A stretch of DNA of 64,000 nucleotides from Massilia polaris. GTDB taxonomy: Bacteria; Pseudomonadota; Gammaproteobacteria; Burkholderiales; Burkholderiaceae_D. A program made the position numbers and the translations under genes. The DNA is taken from assembly GCF_012927275.1 (NCBI RefSeq), contig NZ_JABBGG010000002.1, positions 310,001 to 374,000 of the forward strand, given 5' to 3'. A model generated the notes under the pieces. The model did no database searches. It was not told where the DNA came from and was given only the letters and a program-made list of their open reading frames with translations. Positions 17,162 to 26,449 of this stretch are shown here, in pieces; positions within the stretch are counted from its first letter, which is position 1, and each line of letters starts with the position of its first letter.

Positions 17162-17941
17162 TCAGTCACGCACGGGCGGCCAGCCTGGCAAGCCCGCGAG
17201 TTCGATAAATTCCGCAGCCGCAGCGGCTGAAGGATTTGAGAGGTAAGGCACACGTCCCAGCATCGGAGCCGGGATACGCTGTGCAAGTGCTTCGATGTTC
17301 TCGTCAAAGTACGCCATGTCCGGGTCGACCTGGTTGGCCACCCAGCCCGCCAGCACCAGCCCGCGCGCGACGATCGCTTCGATCGTCAGCAGCGCGTGGT
17401 TGATGCAGCCAAGGCGCATCCCAACCACCAGGATCACCGGCAAGTTGAGCTGCTGCGCCATGTCGGCGCTGTCGAAATCGTCCGAGAAGGGAACGCGAAA
17501 ACCGCCGACGCCTTCAACGACGACCGCATCGGCGGCGGCCGCGATTTCGGCATACGCGGCGATGATCGGCACCGGCGTGATGCTGACGCCGTCCAGCTTC
17601 GCCGCGATGTGCGGCGCGCACGGCTGGCGCAGCATGAACGGCGTGGTGATGCTGGCTAACAGGTGGACATTGCCGGCCGCGGCGAGCATGTCGGCGTCGT
17701 CGTTATGCAGTTCGCCATCGCGCATGTCGGCGCCGGCGGCCACAGGCTTCATGCCGCAGGCGCGCACGCCGCCGGAGGCGAGCTTGTGCAGGATCGCCGC
17801 CGATACCAGCGTCTTGCCGATTTCGGTATCGGTGCCGGTGATGAAGCAGCTGAAGCGCGATGGCACGCGCTCCGCGGCGGGTGCGGTTTCCGGCGCCAGC
17901 TTCGCCGCGGCTACGGTATCAGTTGGATCATTGAGACTCAT
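17162..17941 (-). CDS. bioD: Dethiobiotin synthetase BioD
   Basis: A 259-residue ATP-dependent carboxylase that closes the ureido ring of dethiobiotin from DAPA and CO2. After a 30-residue Ala/Pro-rich extension it has the P-loop-like [12 protein letters not shown], the substrate lysine segment GMKPVAAG and [12 protein letters not shown]. Length is about 30 residues above the E. coli enzyme because of the N-terminus. The start overlaps bioF by 14 nt; the ATG at 17941 lies within GGGATGAGT at the bioF end, so coupling is likely. Confidence 0.95.
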   Translation of the reverse strand: MSLNDPTDTVAAAKLAPETAPAAERVPSRFSCFITGTDTEIGKTLVSAAILHKLASGGVRACGMKPVAAGADMRDGELHNDDADMLAAAGNVHLLASITTPFMLRQPCAPHIAAKLDGVSITPVPIIAAYAEIAAAADAVVVEGVGGFRVPFSDDFDSADMAQQLNLPVILVVGMRLGCINHALLTIEAIVARGLVLAGWVANQVDPDMAYFDENIEALAQRIPAPMLGRVPYLSNPSAAAAAEFIELAGLPGWPPVRD

Positions 17942-19124
17942 CCCATGTCCTTTCCAGTTCGTTGAGCGCCGTTGCCAGCTGCGTTACCTCTTCGTGAGTA
18001 TGGGCTGCCGACAGCGTAATGCGCAGGCGCGCGGTATCCACGGGCACAGTCGGCGGGCGGATTGCAGCGACCCACAGTCCGCGCCGGTACAAGCCTGCAC
18101 CGACACGCATGGCCTCGGCATTGCTCCCGATGATAACTGGCTGGATCGCCGTCGTCGACACGGGACGCTGCCAGCGCGACGGTGTGAGTTCGCCGTCGAG
18201 GTGGGCGATCAGGGCCTGCAGGTGCGCGCGGCGCTGCGCGCCTTCGTCGCCGCCGATGATGTCCAGGCTCGCCAGCAGCGCATGCGCGAGCGCCGGCGGG
18301 GCGGCGGTGGTAAAGATGTAAGGGCGCGCGCGCTGGATCATCAATTCGATGACGCTGGCGTGCGCCGCGACAAATGCGCCGCCGACGCCAGCCGCCTTGC
18401 CGAGCGTACCCATATAAACCAGGTTGGACGAGCGCAGGTCGAAGTGCTCAAGGGCGCCGCGCCCATGCGGGCCCAGGGTGCCGAAGCCGTGGGCGTCGTC
18501 GATGACCAGCCACGCGCCGTGCTTCTCGCACAGCGCCAGCATCTGCGGCAGCGGCGCGAGGTCGCCATCCATGCTGAAGACGCTGTCGGTGACGACTACC
18601 TTGGCGGAAGCGTTGCTCGCCTCAAGCAGTGCGGCCAACGCATCGAGGTCGGCATGCGGATAGACCTTGACGCTGGCGCGCGCCAGCCGCGCGCCGTCGA
18701 TCAGCGAGGCGTGGTTGAGCGACTCGGAGAAAATCTCGGCGTCCGCATCGGCGCCCAGCGCAGTCAGCATCGCCAGGTTGGCCATGTAACCGGTGCAGAA
18801 CGACAGCGCGCGCGCCGATTCGAGGTGCGGGCCGAGGAAGGCGGCCAGCCGTTCTTCAAGCAGCTCGTGCGCGCGGCCATGGCCGCTGACCAGGTGCGAA
18901 GCGCCGCTGCCGGCGCCGTACAGGGACGCGCCTTCGCGCAGCGCCTCGATCACCAGCGGGTGCGCGGCCAGGCCAAGGTAGTCGTTGCTGCAGAACGCCA
19001 GCATCGGGCGGCCGTCGACCACAAGGCGCGGGGCCGATGGCGTGTCGACGACACGGCGGCGGCGCGTCAGGCTTTGCTCGTCGAGCGCCGTCAGCTTGCG
19101 GTCAAGGGATGCGATCAGGTCCAT
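17928..19124 (-). CDS. bioF: 8-amino-7-oxononanoate synthase BioF
   Basis: A 398-residue PLP enzyme of the alpha-oxoamine synthase family, condensing pimeloyl-ACP/CoA with alanine. Recognisable motifs are [24 protein letters not shown], the Asp-His in [12 protein letters not shown], and the PLP lysine in [12 protein letters not shown]. It starts 3 nt after the bioA stop and overlaps bioD, so the four bio genes form one translationally tight block. Confidence 0.96.
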   Translation of the reverse strand: MDLIASLDRKLTALDEQSLTRRRRVVDTPSAPRLVVDGRPMLAFCSNDYLGLAAHPLVIEALREGASLYGAGSGASHLVSGHGRAHELLEERLAAFLGPHLESARALSFCTGYMANLAMLTALGADADAEIFSESLNHASLIDGARLARASVKVYPHADLDALAALLEASNASAKVVVTDSVFSMDGDLAPLPQMLALCEKHGAWLVIDDAHGFGTLGPHGRGALEHFDLRSSNLVYMGTLGKAAGVGGAFVAAHASVIELMIQRARPYIFTTAAPPALAHALLASLDIIGGDEGAQRRAHLQALIAHLDGELTPSRWQRPVSTTAIQPVIIGSNAEAMRVGAGLYRRGLWVAAIRPPTVPVDTARLRITLSAAHTHEEVTQLATALNELERTWDESQ

Positions 19125-19127
19125 CGG

Positions 19128-20456
19128 TCAGGCCGCAATCACGGACTCGAACACGGTGCGCGTGCGCGCGGCCAGTCCGTCGATCTCGTCGTCGTTCAAG
19201 ACATAAGGAGGCATCAGGTACACGGTGCGGCCGATCGGGCGCAGCAGCAGTTCGTTTTCAACCGCGCTGGCGAAGAAACGGCGCGAGAAGGTCGATGCGC
19301 GTTCCGCGTCCGGCTCGACCGCGTCGAAGGCCCAGATCATGCCGCGCTGGCGGAAGTTCTTCACGCGTTCATGGTTCGCCAGCGGCGCCAGTGCGGCGGT
19401 CAGGCGTTCGGCGCGCGCGCGGTTGCGGTTCAGTACATCGTCTTCGCGGAAGATCGCCAGCGTCGCCAGCGCCGCGCGGCAGGCCAGCGGATTGCCGGTG
19501 TACGAATGCGAATGCAGGAACCCGCGGCGCATATCGGTGCTGTAGAAGGCCTGGTACACCTCTTCGCGCGTCAGCACCAGCGACAGCGGCAGGTAACCGC
19601 CGCTGATGCCTTTGGACAGGCACAGGAAGTCAGGCCAGATGCCGGCCTGCTCGCACGCGAAGAAGGTGCCGGTACGGCCGCAGCCGACCGCGATTTCGTC
19701 GAGGATCATGTGCACCTGGTGGCGGTCGCACAGTTCGCGCACCAGCTTCAGGTACAGCGGGTCGTGCATCGCCATGCCGGTGGCGCATTGCACCAGCGGT
19801 TCGATGATGATGGCGGCGATCTTGCCGGCGCGTTCCTCGAACAGGCGTGCCACGTCGGCCGCGGCGCGGCGCGCGACATCCTGCGCGGTCTCGCCTTCAC
19901 GGGCATTGCGCGCGTCCGGCGATGTGACGGTGCGCGCGGCGCGCAGCAGCGGGCCGTAGGCGTCCTTGAACAGTGCGACATCGGTCACGGCAAGCGCGCC
20001 GATGGTCTCGCCGTGGTAGCTGCCTTCGAGGCAGACGAATTCCTGCTTGTCGGGCTGGCCGCCATTGCGCCAGGCGTGGAAGCTCATCTTCAAAGCGATT
20101 TCGACCGCCGACGCGCCGTCCGATGCGTAGAACGCATGGCCGAGCACATTGCCGGTCATGTCGGAAAGCTGTTCCGACAGCTGGATAACAGGTTCGTGCG
20201 TGAACCCCGCCAGCATCGCATGCTCCAGCATGTCCAGCTGGTCCTTGAGCGCCGCGTTGATGCGCGGGTTGGCGTGGCCGAACAGGTTGACCCACCACGA
20301 GCTGATCGCGTCGAGGTAGCGCTTGCCGTCGTGGTCGTACAGCCAGGCGCCGCGGCCGTGGCTGACCGGGATCAGCGGCACGGTTTCGTGGTGCTGCATC
20401 TGGGTGCACGGATGCCAGACACTGCGCAGGCTACGGGCAACCCAATCTTGTGACAT
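19128..20456 (-). CDS. bioA: DAPA aminotransferase BioA
   Basis: A 442-residue class-III aminotransferase that converts KAPA to DAPA using SAM as amino donor. It has WHPCTQM near the N-terminus, DGASAVEIALKM, the PLP aspartate in ILDEIAVGCGRTG and the PLP lysine in CLSKGISGGYLPLS. The ATG at 20456 with GGAA 6 nt upstream is preferred; a TTG four codons upstream (20468) also reads in frame and touches the stop of the preceding hydratase gene. It is the first biotin gene, placed 12 nt after a leucine-catabolic gene. Confidence 0.96.
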   Translation of the reverse strand: MSQDWVARSLRSVWHPCTQMQHHETVPLIPVSHGRGAWLYDHDGKRYLDAISSWWVNLFGHANPRINAALKDQLDMLEHAMLAGFTHEPVIQLSEQLSDMTGNVLGHAFYASDGASAVEIALKMSFHAWRNGGQPDKQEFVCLEGSYHGETIGALAVTDVALFKDAYGPLLRAARTVTSPDARNAREGETAQDVARRAAADVARLFEERAGKIAAIIIEPLVQCATGMAMHDPLYLKLVRELCDRHQVHMILDEIAVGCGRTGTFFACEQAGIWPDFLCLSKGISGGYLPLSLVLTREEVYQAFYSTDMRRGFLHSHSYTGNPLACRAALATLAIFREDDVLNRNRARAERLTAALAPLANHERVKNFRQRGMIWAFDAVEPDAERASTFSRRFFASAVENELLLRPIGRTVYLMPPYVLNDDEIDGLAARTRTVFESVIAA

Positions 20457-20468
20457 GCGGGATTCCAA

Positions 20469-21263
20469 TCAGTTCAGCCAGGACGGTTTGCGTTTCTCGA
20501 GGAAGGAAGCGACGCCTTCGCGCCCTTCCGGCGACGAACGGATTTTCGCGATGCGCTCCGCGGTATCGAGCAGCAGCGCGTCGGTGACTTCCTCGCCTGC
20601 GAGGTCGCGCACCAGTACCTTGGCTTCGGCGACGGCGTTCGGACTGTTGGTGACCAGCGACCTGACGATGAGGGCTACCTGTTCATCGAGCTTGTCGGCG
20701 GCGACCACTTCATGGGCGAAGCCGATGCGGCGCGCTTCCGTCGCGCTGAAGCGTTCGGCCGTCAGGAAGTAACGGCGCGCGGCGTTCTCGCCCATCGCCT
20801 TGATCACGTAAGGCGAAATCGTCGCCGGGATCAGGCCGAGCTTCACTTCGGACAGGCAGAAATTCGCTTCCTCGACCGCAACCACGATGTCGCATGCGGC
20901 CACCAGGCCCATGCCGCCGGCGTAGCAATCGCCCTGCACCTTGGCCACGACCGGCTTCGGGCACAGGTAGATCGTGCGCAGCATGTCGGCCAGGCGGGTG
21001 GCGTCGTCGAGGTTCTCGGCGTCCGAGTAGCCTGCCATCTTCTTCATCCAGTTCAGGTCCGCGCCGGCGCAGAAGGCCACGCCGTTGGCCGCGAGGACGA
21101 TCGCGCGAACGTCGTCGCGGCGGCCGAGTTCATCGAAGGCCAGCGCCAGCTCGGCGATGGTGGTTTCGTTGAACGCGTTGCGTACGTCAGGGCGGTTAAG
21201 CATGACGGTGGCGACGCGGTTTGCGACCGTGACGGCCAGGGTCTGGTGCGTGTTCAAGGTCAT
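20469..21263 (-). CDS. liuC: Enoyl-CoA hydratase/isomerase family, probable methylglutaconyl-CoA hydratase (LiuC)
   Basis: A 264-residue crotonase-fold protein. The oxyanion-hole segments are NGVAFCAGADLNWM and GDCYAGGMGLVAACD, and a glutamate follows in FCLSEVKLGLIPATI. Between the two MCC subunit genes the expected reaction is hydration of 3-methylglutaconyl-CoA to HMG-CoA. The annotated ATG at 21263 abuts AAGGAG with no spacer, whereas a TTG at 21257 sits 6 nt after it; the latter may be the true start. Confidence 0.9.
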   Translation of the reverse strand: MTLNTHQTLAVTVANRVATVMLNRPDVRNAFNETTIAELALAFDELGRRDDVRAIVLAANGVAFCAGADLNWMKKMAGYSDAENLDDATRLADMLRTIYLCPKPVVAKVQGDCYAGGMGLVAACDIVVAVEEANFCLSEVKLGLIPATISPYVIKAMGENAARRYFLTAERFSATEARRIGFAHEVVAADKLDEQVALIVRSLVTNSPNAVAEAKVLVRDLAGEEVTDALLLDTAERIAKIRSSPEGREGVASFLEKRKPSWLN

Positions 21264-21267
21264 CTCC

Positions 21268-22875
21268 TTACATCCGGAATACGCCGAACTTCGTGTCCGG
21301 GATTTCGGCGTTCAGCGCAGCCGACAAACCGAGGCCCAGCACCATGCGGGTATCGGCCGGGTCGATAACGCCGTCGTCCCACAGGCGCGCGGTGGCGTAA
21401 TAAGGGTGGCCCTGCTCCTCGTACTGCTCCTTGATCGGCTGCTTGAACGCGGCTTCTTCCTCCGCGCTCCACTTGCCGCCCTTGCCTTCGATGCCGTCGC
21501 GCTTGACGGTCGCCAGCACCGACGCGGCCTGGTCGCCGCCCATGACGGAGATGCGCGCATTTGGCCACATCCACATGAAGCGCGGCGAGAACGCGCGGCC
21601 GCACATGCCGTAGTTACCGGCGCCGAAGCTGCCGCCGATGATGACGGTGAACTTAGGTACCGCTGCCGTCGCCACCGCCGTCACCATCTTGGCGCCGTTG
21701 CGGGCGATGCCTTCGTTTTCGTATTTGCGGCCGACCATGAAGCCGGTGATATTTTGCAGGAACACCAGCGGGATCTTGCGCTGGCAGCACAGTTCGATGA
21801 AGTGGGTGCCCTTGAGCGCCGACTCCGAGAACAGGATGCCGTTGTTGGCGATGATGCCGACCTTGACGCCGTAGATGTGGGCGAAGCCGCACACCAGCGT
21901 GGTGCCGTAGCGCGCCTTGAACTCGTCGAACTCGCTGCCGTCGACGATGCGCGCGATGACTTCGCGTACATCGAAGGGCTTGCGGGTGTCGACCGGGATC
22001 ACGCCGTACAGTTCTTCAGCGGCGTATTTTGGCTCGCTTGACTCGCGCAAGGCCATCTGCTGCGGTTTGGTGCGGTTCAGGTTCGATACGATGGTGCGCG
22101 CCAGCGACAGCGCGTGCAGGTCGTTCTGGGCCAGGTGGTCGACCACGCCGGAGAGGCGGGTGTGGACATCGCCGCCGCCCAGGTCTTCCGCCGTCACCAC
22201 TTCGCCGGTTGCGGCTTTCACCAGCGGCGGGCCGCCCAGGAAGATGGTGCCCTGTTCCTTGACGATGATCGATTCGTCGCTCATCGCCGGCACGTACGCG
22301 CCGCCGGCCGTGCACGAGCCCATTACCACGGCGATCTGCGGGATGCCCTTGGCCGACAGGTTGGCCTGGTTGTAGAAGATGCGGCCGAAGTGGTCGCGGT
22401 CCGGGAACACGTCGTCCTGGTTCGGCAGGTTGGCGCCGCCTGAGTCGACCAGGTAAATGCACGGCAAGTTATTCTGGTCGGCGATCTCCTGCGCGCGCAG
22501 GTGCTTCTTGACCGTCATCGGATAGTAGGTGCCGCCCTTGACGGTGGCGTCGTTACAGACGATCACGCACTCCTGGCCGGCCACGCGGCCGATGCCGGTG
22601 ATGATGCCGGCGGCAGGCGCCGCGTTGTCGTACATTTCGTAAGCCGCCAGCTGCGACAGTTCGAGGAAGGGCGTGCCCGGATCGAGCAGCATCTGCACGC
22701 GGTCGCGCGGCAGCAGTTTGCCGCGTGCGACGTGCTTGGCGCTGGCAGCGGCGCCGCCGCCGGCCGACGCTGCCGCCACCTTGGCGCGCAGGTCGTCGAC
22801 GATCAGTTGCATCGCCGCGGCGTTGGCTTTGAAGTCTTCACCGCGCGGATTGAGTTTGCTGTCGATGTGGGGCAT
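21268..22875 (-). CDS. mccB: 3-methylcrotonyl-CoA carboxylase, carboxyltransferase beta subunit
   Basis: A 535-residue acyl-CoA carboxyltransferase with the N-terminal [23 protein letters not shown] pattern (split over about residues 51-73), [16 protein letters not shown] and [15 protein letters not shown], which are the acyl-CoA and carboxybiotin binding loops of MCC/PCC beta subunits. The [12 protein letters not shown] wording is MCC-like. AAAGGATC precedes the ATG at 22875. It is the first gene of the liu-bio run; no isovaleryl-CoA dehydrogenase gene precedes it, so that step is encoded elsewhere. Confidence 0.95.
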   Translation of the reverse strand: MPHIDSKLNPRGEDFKANAAAMQLIVDDLRAKVAAASAGGGAAASAKHVARGKLLPRDRVQMLLDPGTPFLELSQLAAYEMYDNAAPAAGIITGIGRVAGQECVIVCNDATVKGGTYYPMTVKKHLRAQEIADQNNLPCIYLVDSGGANLPNQDDVFPDRDHFGRIFYNQANLSAKGIPQIAVVMGSCTAGGAYVPAMSDESIIVKEQGTIFLGGPPLVKAATGEVVTAEDLGGGDVHTRLSGVVDHLAQNDLHALSLARTIVSNLNRTKPQQMALRESSEPKYAAEELYGVIPVDTRKPFDVREVIARIVDGSEFDEFKARYGTTLVCGFAHIYGVKVGIIANNGILFSESALKGTHFIELCCQRKIPLVFLQNITGFMVGRKYENEGIARNGAKMVTAVATAAVPKFTVIIGGSFGAGNYGMCGRAFSPRFMWMWPNARISVMGGDQAASVLATVKRDGIEGKGGKWSAEEEAAFKQPIKEQYEEQGHPYYATARLWDDGVIDPADTRMVLGLGLSAALNAEIPDTKFGVFRM

Positions 22876-22899
22876 TGCGATCCTTTTCTGACCTTCGTC

Positions 22900-23340
22900 T
22901 TATTCGGGGAAACTGCCGTCGAGGTAGTACCAGCGCGGCACATCGCCGCTGCCGGCCTCGCGCACGAAGCGGCTCACTTCGTGCAGGCGATGGGCGCGTC
23001 CGCCGATCTTGTAGCGGGCGACAAATTCCACGGTGTCGCCCTCCTCTGTATTTACTTTACGTTGACGTAAACGTAAAGCAGATTTTACCTCAAGTCCCAG
23101 CCACTGTAATCTTTCGTTTTCATTCACGATTGGTTCAATCGGGCAGGTGCTGGGGTGCCAGGTCGCGCGCAGGTAGGCTTCGTCGCCGAGGGTATAGGCG
23201 GTGTAGCGCGAACGCATCAAGGCTTCGGCCGTCTGCGCGACCGCGTCGCCGGACAGAAAGGGTCCGCAACAAGTGGGAAACGATGGGCCGCCGCAGGGGC
23301 AGGAAGCTGGTATTTTCGGCATGGCGACATTATCCGCCAT
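22900..23340 (-). CDS. ychJ: YchJ family protein with N-terminal SEC-C zinc-binding motif
   Basis: A 146-residue UPF0225 protein. CPCGGPSFPTCC at residues 14-25 is the zinc-binding SEC-C-like cysteine motif; the conserved ALMRSRYTAYTLGDEAYLRATWHPSTC follows and WYYLDG closes the domain. Function is unknown. The first Met (23340) is taken; a second Met six codons on is possible. Around 23041-23090 the coding sequence is unusually AT-rich and carries a palindrome, so a control element for the downstream liu-bio genes may be embedded in it. Confidence 0.85.
   Translation of the reverse strand: MADNVAMPKIPASCPCGGPSFPTCCGPFLSGDAVAQTAEALMRSRYTAYTLGDEAYLRATWHPSTCPIEPIVNENERLQWLGLEVKSALRLRQRKVNTEEGDTVEFVARYKIGGRAHRLHEVSRFVREAGSGDVPRWYYLDGSFPE
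23055..23078 (-). promoter_or_regulatory. Palindrome inside ychJ resembling a LiuR-type operator
   Basis: CTTTACGTT (23055-23063) and AACGTAAAG (23070-23078) form perfect 9-bp arms around GACGTA, in an AT-rich patch of an otherwise GC-rich gene. From memory, MerR-family LiuR sites in proteobacteria have ACGTAAA/TTTACGT half-sites; I cannot confirm the consensus here. On the minus strand TTTACG followed after 17-19 nt by TAAATAC could be a promoter reading into mccB, 180 nt downstream. MerR regulators bind within such spacers. Confidence 0.45.
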
Positions 23341-23367
23341 TACGCCGGTGTTGACACCCGGTACGGC

Positions 23368-24783
23368 TTATTCGCTGGCGGATGGCACGACGGCCGGTTC
23401 CGCCGGCTTCTGGCCGGTGGCCCGGTTGACCAGTACGGTGACCACCCATAGCGCGATGCCGATGCCGATCAGCACGCCGGCCACCTTATATTGCAGCGGA
23501 TCGCGGCCGGTCCACGGGCCGGCGAGGAAGGCGCAGGACAGCGCGCCAACTACGGGAAGAAAGCTCGGCGTCTTGAAATGTTCGTGGCCGACCGGGTCGC
23601 GCCGCAGCACCAGCACGGCGATATTCACCACGGTAAAGACGCACAACAGCAGCAAGGCGGTGGTCCCGCCGAGTGCGGGCACCTCGCCGACGAAGGTGAT
23701 CAGGCCGAAGGCCAGCAAGGTGGTGAAGCCGATCGCGACGTAAGGCGTGCGCCGCTTCGCGTGCACCTTGCCGAGCAAGGCGGGCAGGACATGCTCGTTA
23801 CTCATGCCATACAACAAGCGGCTGGCCATCAGCATGTTGATCAGCGCGCTATTGGCGACCGCGAACATCGTGATGATGGCGAAGACCCACAGCGGGAAGT
23901 TCGGTGCGCCGGCCTGGACGACCTGCAGCAGCGGAGTTTCGCCCTGGCCCAGCTTATCGGCCGGCACCAGCGTGATTGCCGAGACCGACACCGCGACATA
24001 GATCAGCCCGGTGATGACGAGGCCGGCCAGCAGCACTTTCGGGAAGTGGCGCACCGGGTCCTTGCACTCCTCGGCCATGTTGACCGAATCCTCGAACCCG
24101 ACCATGGCGAAGAACGCGAGCGTCGTTCCGGCGATTACCGGCCAGAAGGCGCCGCCATCCTCGGCAGCCTTGAACTCAAGGGCGCGGGACACATCCCCCT
24201 CGCCTGCGGACATGGCGGTCAGCCCGATAAAAATGATGATCAACAATCCGCTCAGTTCGACGCACGTGAGTACGACGTTGAACTTGACGCTCTCGCTGAC
24301 GCCGCGGAAGTTAATCGCCGCCACCAGGGCCATGAAGGCCAGCCCGACAGCGGTAATGCCGAACCCGCCCGCAAGGTTGAGGTCGAAGGCGTTCGCCATG
24401 TTCGCCGCGAAAGCCCGCGACGCCGTCGAGGCGGACGTGATGCCGGAACACATGACCGCAAAGGCGACGATAAAGGTGACGAAGTGAATGCCGAAGGCTT
24501 TGTGGGTATACAGGGCGGCGCCGGCGGCCTTGGGATATTTGGTGACCAGTTCGAGGTAGCTGAACGCGGTCATCAGCGCGACGGCGAAGGCGACGACGAA
24601 CGGGAGCCACACCACGCCGCCGACCTGTTTGGCGACCTGGCCGGTGAGCGCGTAGATGCCGGTGCCGAGGATATCGCCGACGATGAAAAGCAAGAGTAGC
24701 AACGGCCCCATGACCCGTTTGAGGGTGGGTTTCGCCTGCTCATCACCGGCCACGGAAGGGGTACTCACTGCGCCTCCTGACAT
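23368..24783 (-). CDS. APC-family amino acid permease
   Basis: A 471-residue inner-membrane transporter with about 12 hydrophobic segments. The first helix shows GDILGTGIYALTGQVA, the unwound helix-1 motif of the amino acid-polyamine-organocation superfamily, and helix 6 has TTLAFFAMVGFEDSVNMAEE, the matching substrate-binding break. The substrate is not predictable; neutral amino acids are plausible given the neighbouring leucine catabolic genes, but the two are not clearly co-transcribed. It lies 27 nt upstream of ychJ on the same strand. Confidence 0.85.
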   Translation of the reverse strand: MSGGAVSTPSVAGDEQAKPTLKRVMGPLLLLLFIVGDILGTGIYALTGQVAKQVGGVVWLPFVVAFAVALMTAFSYLELVTKYPKAAGAALYTHKAFGIHFVTFIVAFAVMCSGITSASTASRAFAANMANAFDLNLAGGFGITAVGLAFMALVAAINFRGVSESVKFNVVLTCVELSGLLIIIFIGLTAMSAGEGDVSRALEFKAAEDGGAFWPVIAGTTLAFFAMVGFEDSVNMAEECKDPVRHFPKVLLAGLVITGLIYVAVSVSAITLVPADKLGQGETPLLQVVQAGAPNFPLWVFAIITMFAVANSALINMLMASRLLYGMSNEHVLPALLGKVHAKRRTPYVAIGFTTLLAFGLITFVGEVPALGGTTALLLLCVFTVVNIAVLVLRRDPVGHEHFKTPSFLPVVGALSCAFLAGPWTGRDPLQYKVAGVLIGIGIALWVVTVLVNRATGQKPAEPAVVPSASE

Positions 24784-24891
24784 AACGCCATCAAGTACAG
24801 AATACTTGCAGCGGGAGCCGGGATCAAGCAGTGGAATCCGAGGCTAGGGCAAAAACCGTAGTCAGGGCAATACGAAGAATCGCGAAGAATC

Positions 24892-25080
24892 GGGGTCCGT
24901 CCCCGGGGACAGACCCCGGGGACGGACCCCGACGTATATATAGATGTCTTGTTTCGCCGCGTCCCCAGAGGGAGTGGACGCGGAAAATTGAAGCGCGGAG
25001 GCAGTACAGCAGTCTTTTGAAATATTTCAAAAGCCCTTGGGGTCTGTCCCCGGGGACGGACCGGGTCACGTTGACCCCGA
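24892..25080. repeat. Composite GGGGTC-type palindromic repeat (REP/BIME-like)
   Basis: GGGGTCCGTCCCC (24892-24904), GGGGACAGACCCC (24905-24917) and GGGGACGGACCCC (24918-24930) are three consecutive complementary arms. A second copy, GGGGTCTGTCCCC (25039-25051) with GGGGACGGACC (25052-25062), lies 110 nt away. Between them are a CCGCGTCC/GGACGCGG hairpin (24957-24983) and a perfect 20-bp palindrome at 25014-25033. It fills most of the 300-nt gap between the permease and dadA. Such elements are typically spread by REP-associated tyrosine transposases; none is in the window. Confidence 0.7.
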
Positions 25081-25084
25081 TTGT

Positions 25085-26329
25085 TTAGTTGCGCAGGGAC
25101 AGGCCGCCCATCGGGATCGGCGCTTGTTTGCCGCCCATGAGGTCGGCGAGGATGCTGGCGGTGCCGCAGGCGAAGGTGAAGCCGAGCGGGCCGTGGCCGA
25201 CGTTGAGCCACAGGTTCGGATACTTGGTCGCGCCGACGATCGGGGCGCTGTTCGGGGTTGCAGGACGCAATCCGGCCCAGGTTTCTATATGTTCATAATC
25301 GGCAGCGTGCGGCATCGTCGCACGCACCTGGCGCGTCAGGCCGGCGATGCGTTCGGCGTTGATCGAGGTGTCTTCGCCGACCATGTCGACCATCGCCGCC
25401 ACGCGCAGCTTGTCGCCGATGCGCGCGTACAGCACCTTGCGCTCGAAGTCGGTGACGCTGATTTCCGGCGCGCGGTCGGTGGCGCGGATCGGCGCGGTCA
25501 GGCTGTAGCCCTTGAGCGGATAGAGCGGCAGGTAGATGCCCGCGCTGTCTGCCAGGTTGCGGCTCTGGATGCCGGCGGCCAGTACGAATGTGTCCGCGGA
25601 CAGCATGCCGGCAGTGGTGTCGAGAAAGATGACCTTGCCGCTTTCAGTGATGAAGCCGCGCGCCGAGCCATGGACCACGCCACGGAAACGCGGGTTGGCT
25701 TCGAGCCTTGCTTCGAGCGCGCGGCAGAACGCGTGGCAGTCGGCCACCGCTTCGCCACTGTTGAAGATGCCGCCGGCCAGCACGCGTTCGGCCTCGGCCA
25801 GCGCAGGTTCGCGCGCCACGCATTCGGACGGCGACAGCACCTGGCGCGATTCGTCCGAATCGGGCCGCGCCACGGCGGCGTCGAATACGTCGCGCGACCG
25901 GTAGACCACCAGCTTGCCGGCGTCGCGCCAGGAGAATTCTTCCAGCGGCAGCACGACTGCGAGTTCCGCCATTTTCTTGCGGCTCAGCTCGCCCAGCTTG
26001 AGCAGGCGGGCGGTGGTTTTCGCATTCGCGCCGGAGGTGCAGTTGGCCAGGAAGCTGGCCAGCCAGCGCCATTGGCGCAGGTCGGCTTCGGGACGGAATC
26101 GCAACGGGCCGTCTTCCTGCATCAGCCATTGCAGCGCCTTGAGCGGGACGCCGGCATCGGCCAGCGGCGACACGTAGCGGTAGCTGAGCTGGCCGCCGTT
26201 GCGGTAGCTGGCAGCGGTGCCAACCGCAGCTTCGCGTTCGAGCAGCGTGACGGCGTATCCAGCCTCGAGCAGCCACCAGGCTGAAGTCAGGCCGACGACA
26301 CCGCCACCGATTACGATCACATGCTGCAT
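25085..26329 (-). CDS. dadA: D-amino acid dehydrogenase DadA-like flavoprotein
   Basis: A 414-residue FAD-dependent oxidoreductase of the DAO family. The N-terminal VIVIGGGVVGLTSAWWLLEAG is the dinucleotide-binding motif, and the C-terminal GHGPLGFTFACGTASILADL contacts the flavin. DadA oxidises D-alanine to pyruvate at the inner membrane and feeds electrons to the respiratory chain. D-Ala released in the peptidoglycan-recycling cluster 10 kb away is an obvious substrate source (inference). The ATG at 26329 is preferred to a TTG two codons upstream. Confidence 0.88.
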   Translation of the reverse strand: MQHVIVIGGGVVGLTSAWWLLEAGYAVTLLEREAAVGTAASYRNGGQLSYRYVSPLADAGVPLKALQWLMQEDGPLRFRPEADLRQWRWLASFLANCTSGANAKTTARLLKLGELSRKKMAELAVVLPLEEFSWRDAGKLVVYRSRDVFDAAVARPDSDESRQVLSPSECVAREPALAEAERVLAGGIFNSGEAVADCHAFCRALEARLEANPRFRGVVHGSARGFITESGKVIFLDTTAGMLSADTFVLAAGIQSRNLADSAGIYLPLYPLKGYSLTAPIRATDRAPEISVTDFERKVLYARIGDKLRVAAMVDMVGEDTSINAERIAGLTRQVRATMPHAADYEHIETWAGLRPATPNSAPIVGATKYPNLWLNVGHGPLGFTFACGTASILADLMGGKQAPIPMGGLSLRN

Positions 26330-26354
26330 TTCCAACCCAAGTAGTTACAATTTA

Positions 26355-26430
26355 GTGCATGAGCTTAGGCGCTGGCCCCGCTTCGGGCCAATGAATGTAG
26401 ATCGAAGGGCCATAACCACTGCTCATGCAC
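26355..26430. other. Long-range inverted repeat with inner hairpin between dadA and the serine hydrolase
   Basis: GTGCATGAGC (26355-26364) is the exact complement of GCTCATGCAC (26421-26430). Inside lies TGGCCC (26373-26378) paired with GGGCCA (26385-26390). The whole 76-bp block folds into a stem with an inner hairpin. It has no T-run directly after it on either strand and could be a small mobile-element remnant or a structured leader or trailer. Confidence 0.4.
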
Positions 26431-26449
26431 CGTTCGGGAGCGTCCGGGT

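Noticed and set aside
17295-20453. Long open frame (over 1000 codons) on the plus strand opposite bioD-bioF-bioA
   Set aside because: It is a GC-rich antisense shadow; composition is Arg/His/Gln/Ala-rich nonsense, and three clear biotin enzymes are read on the other strand.
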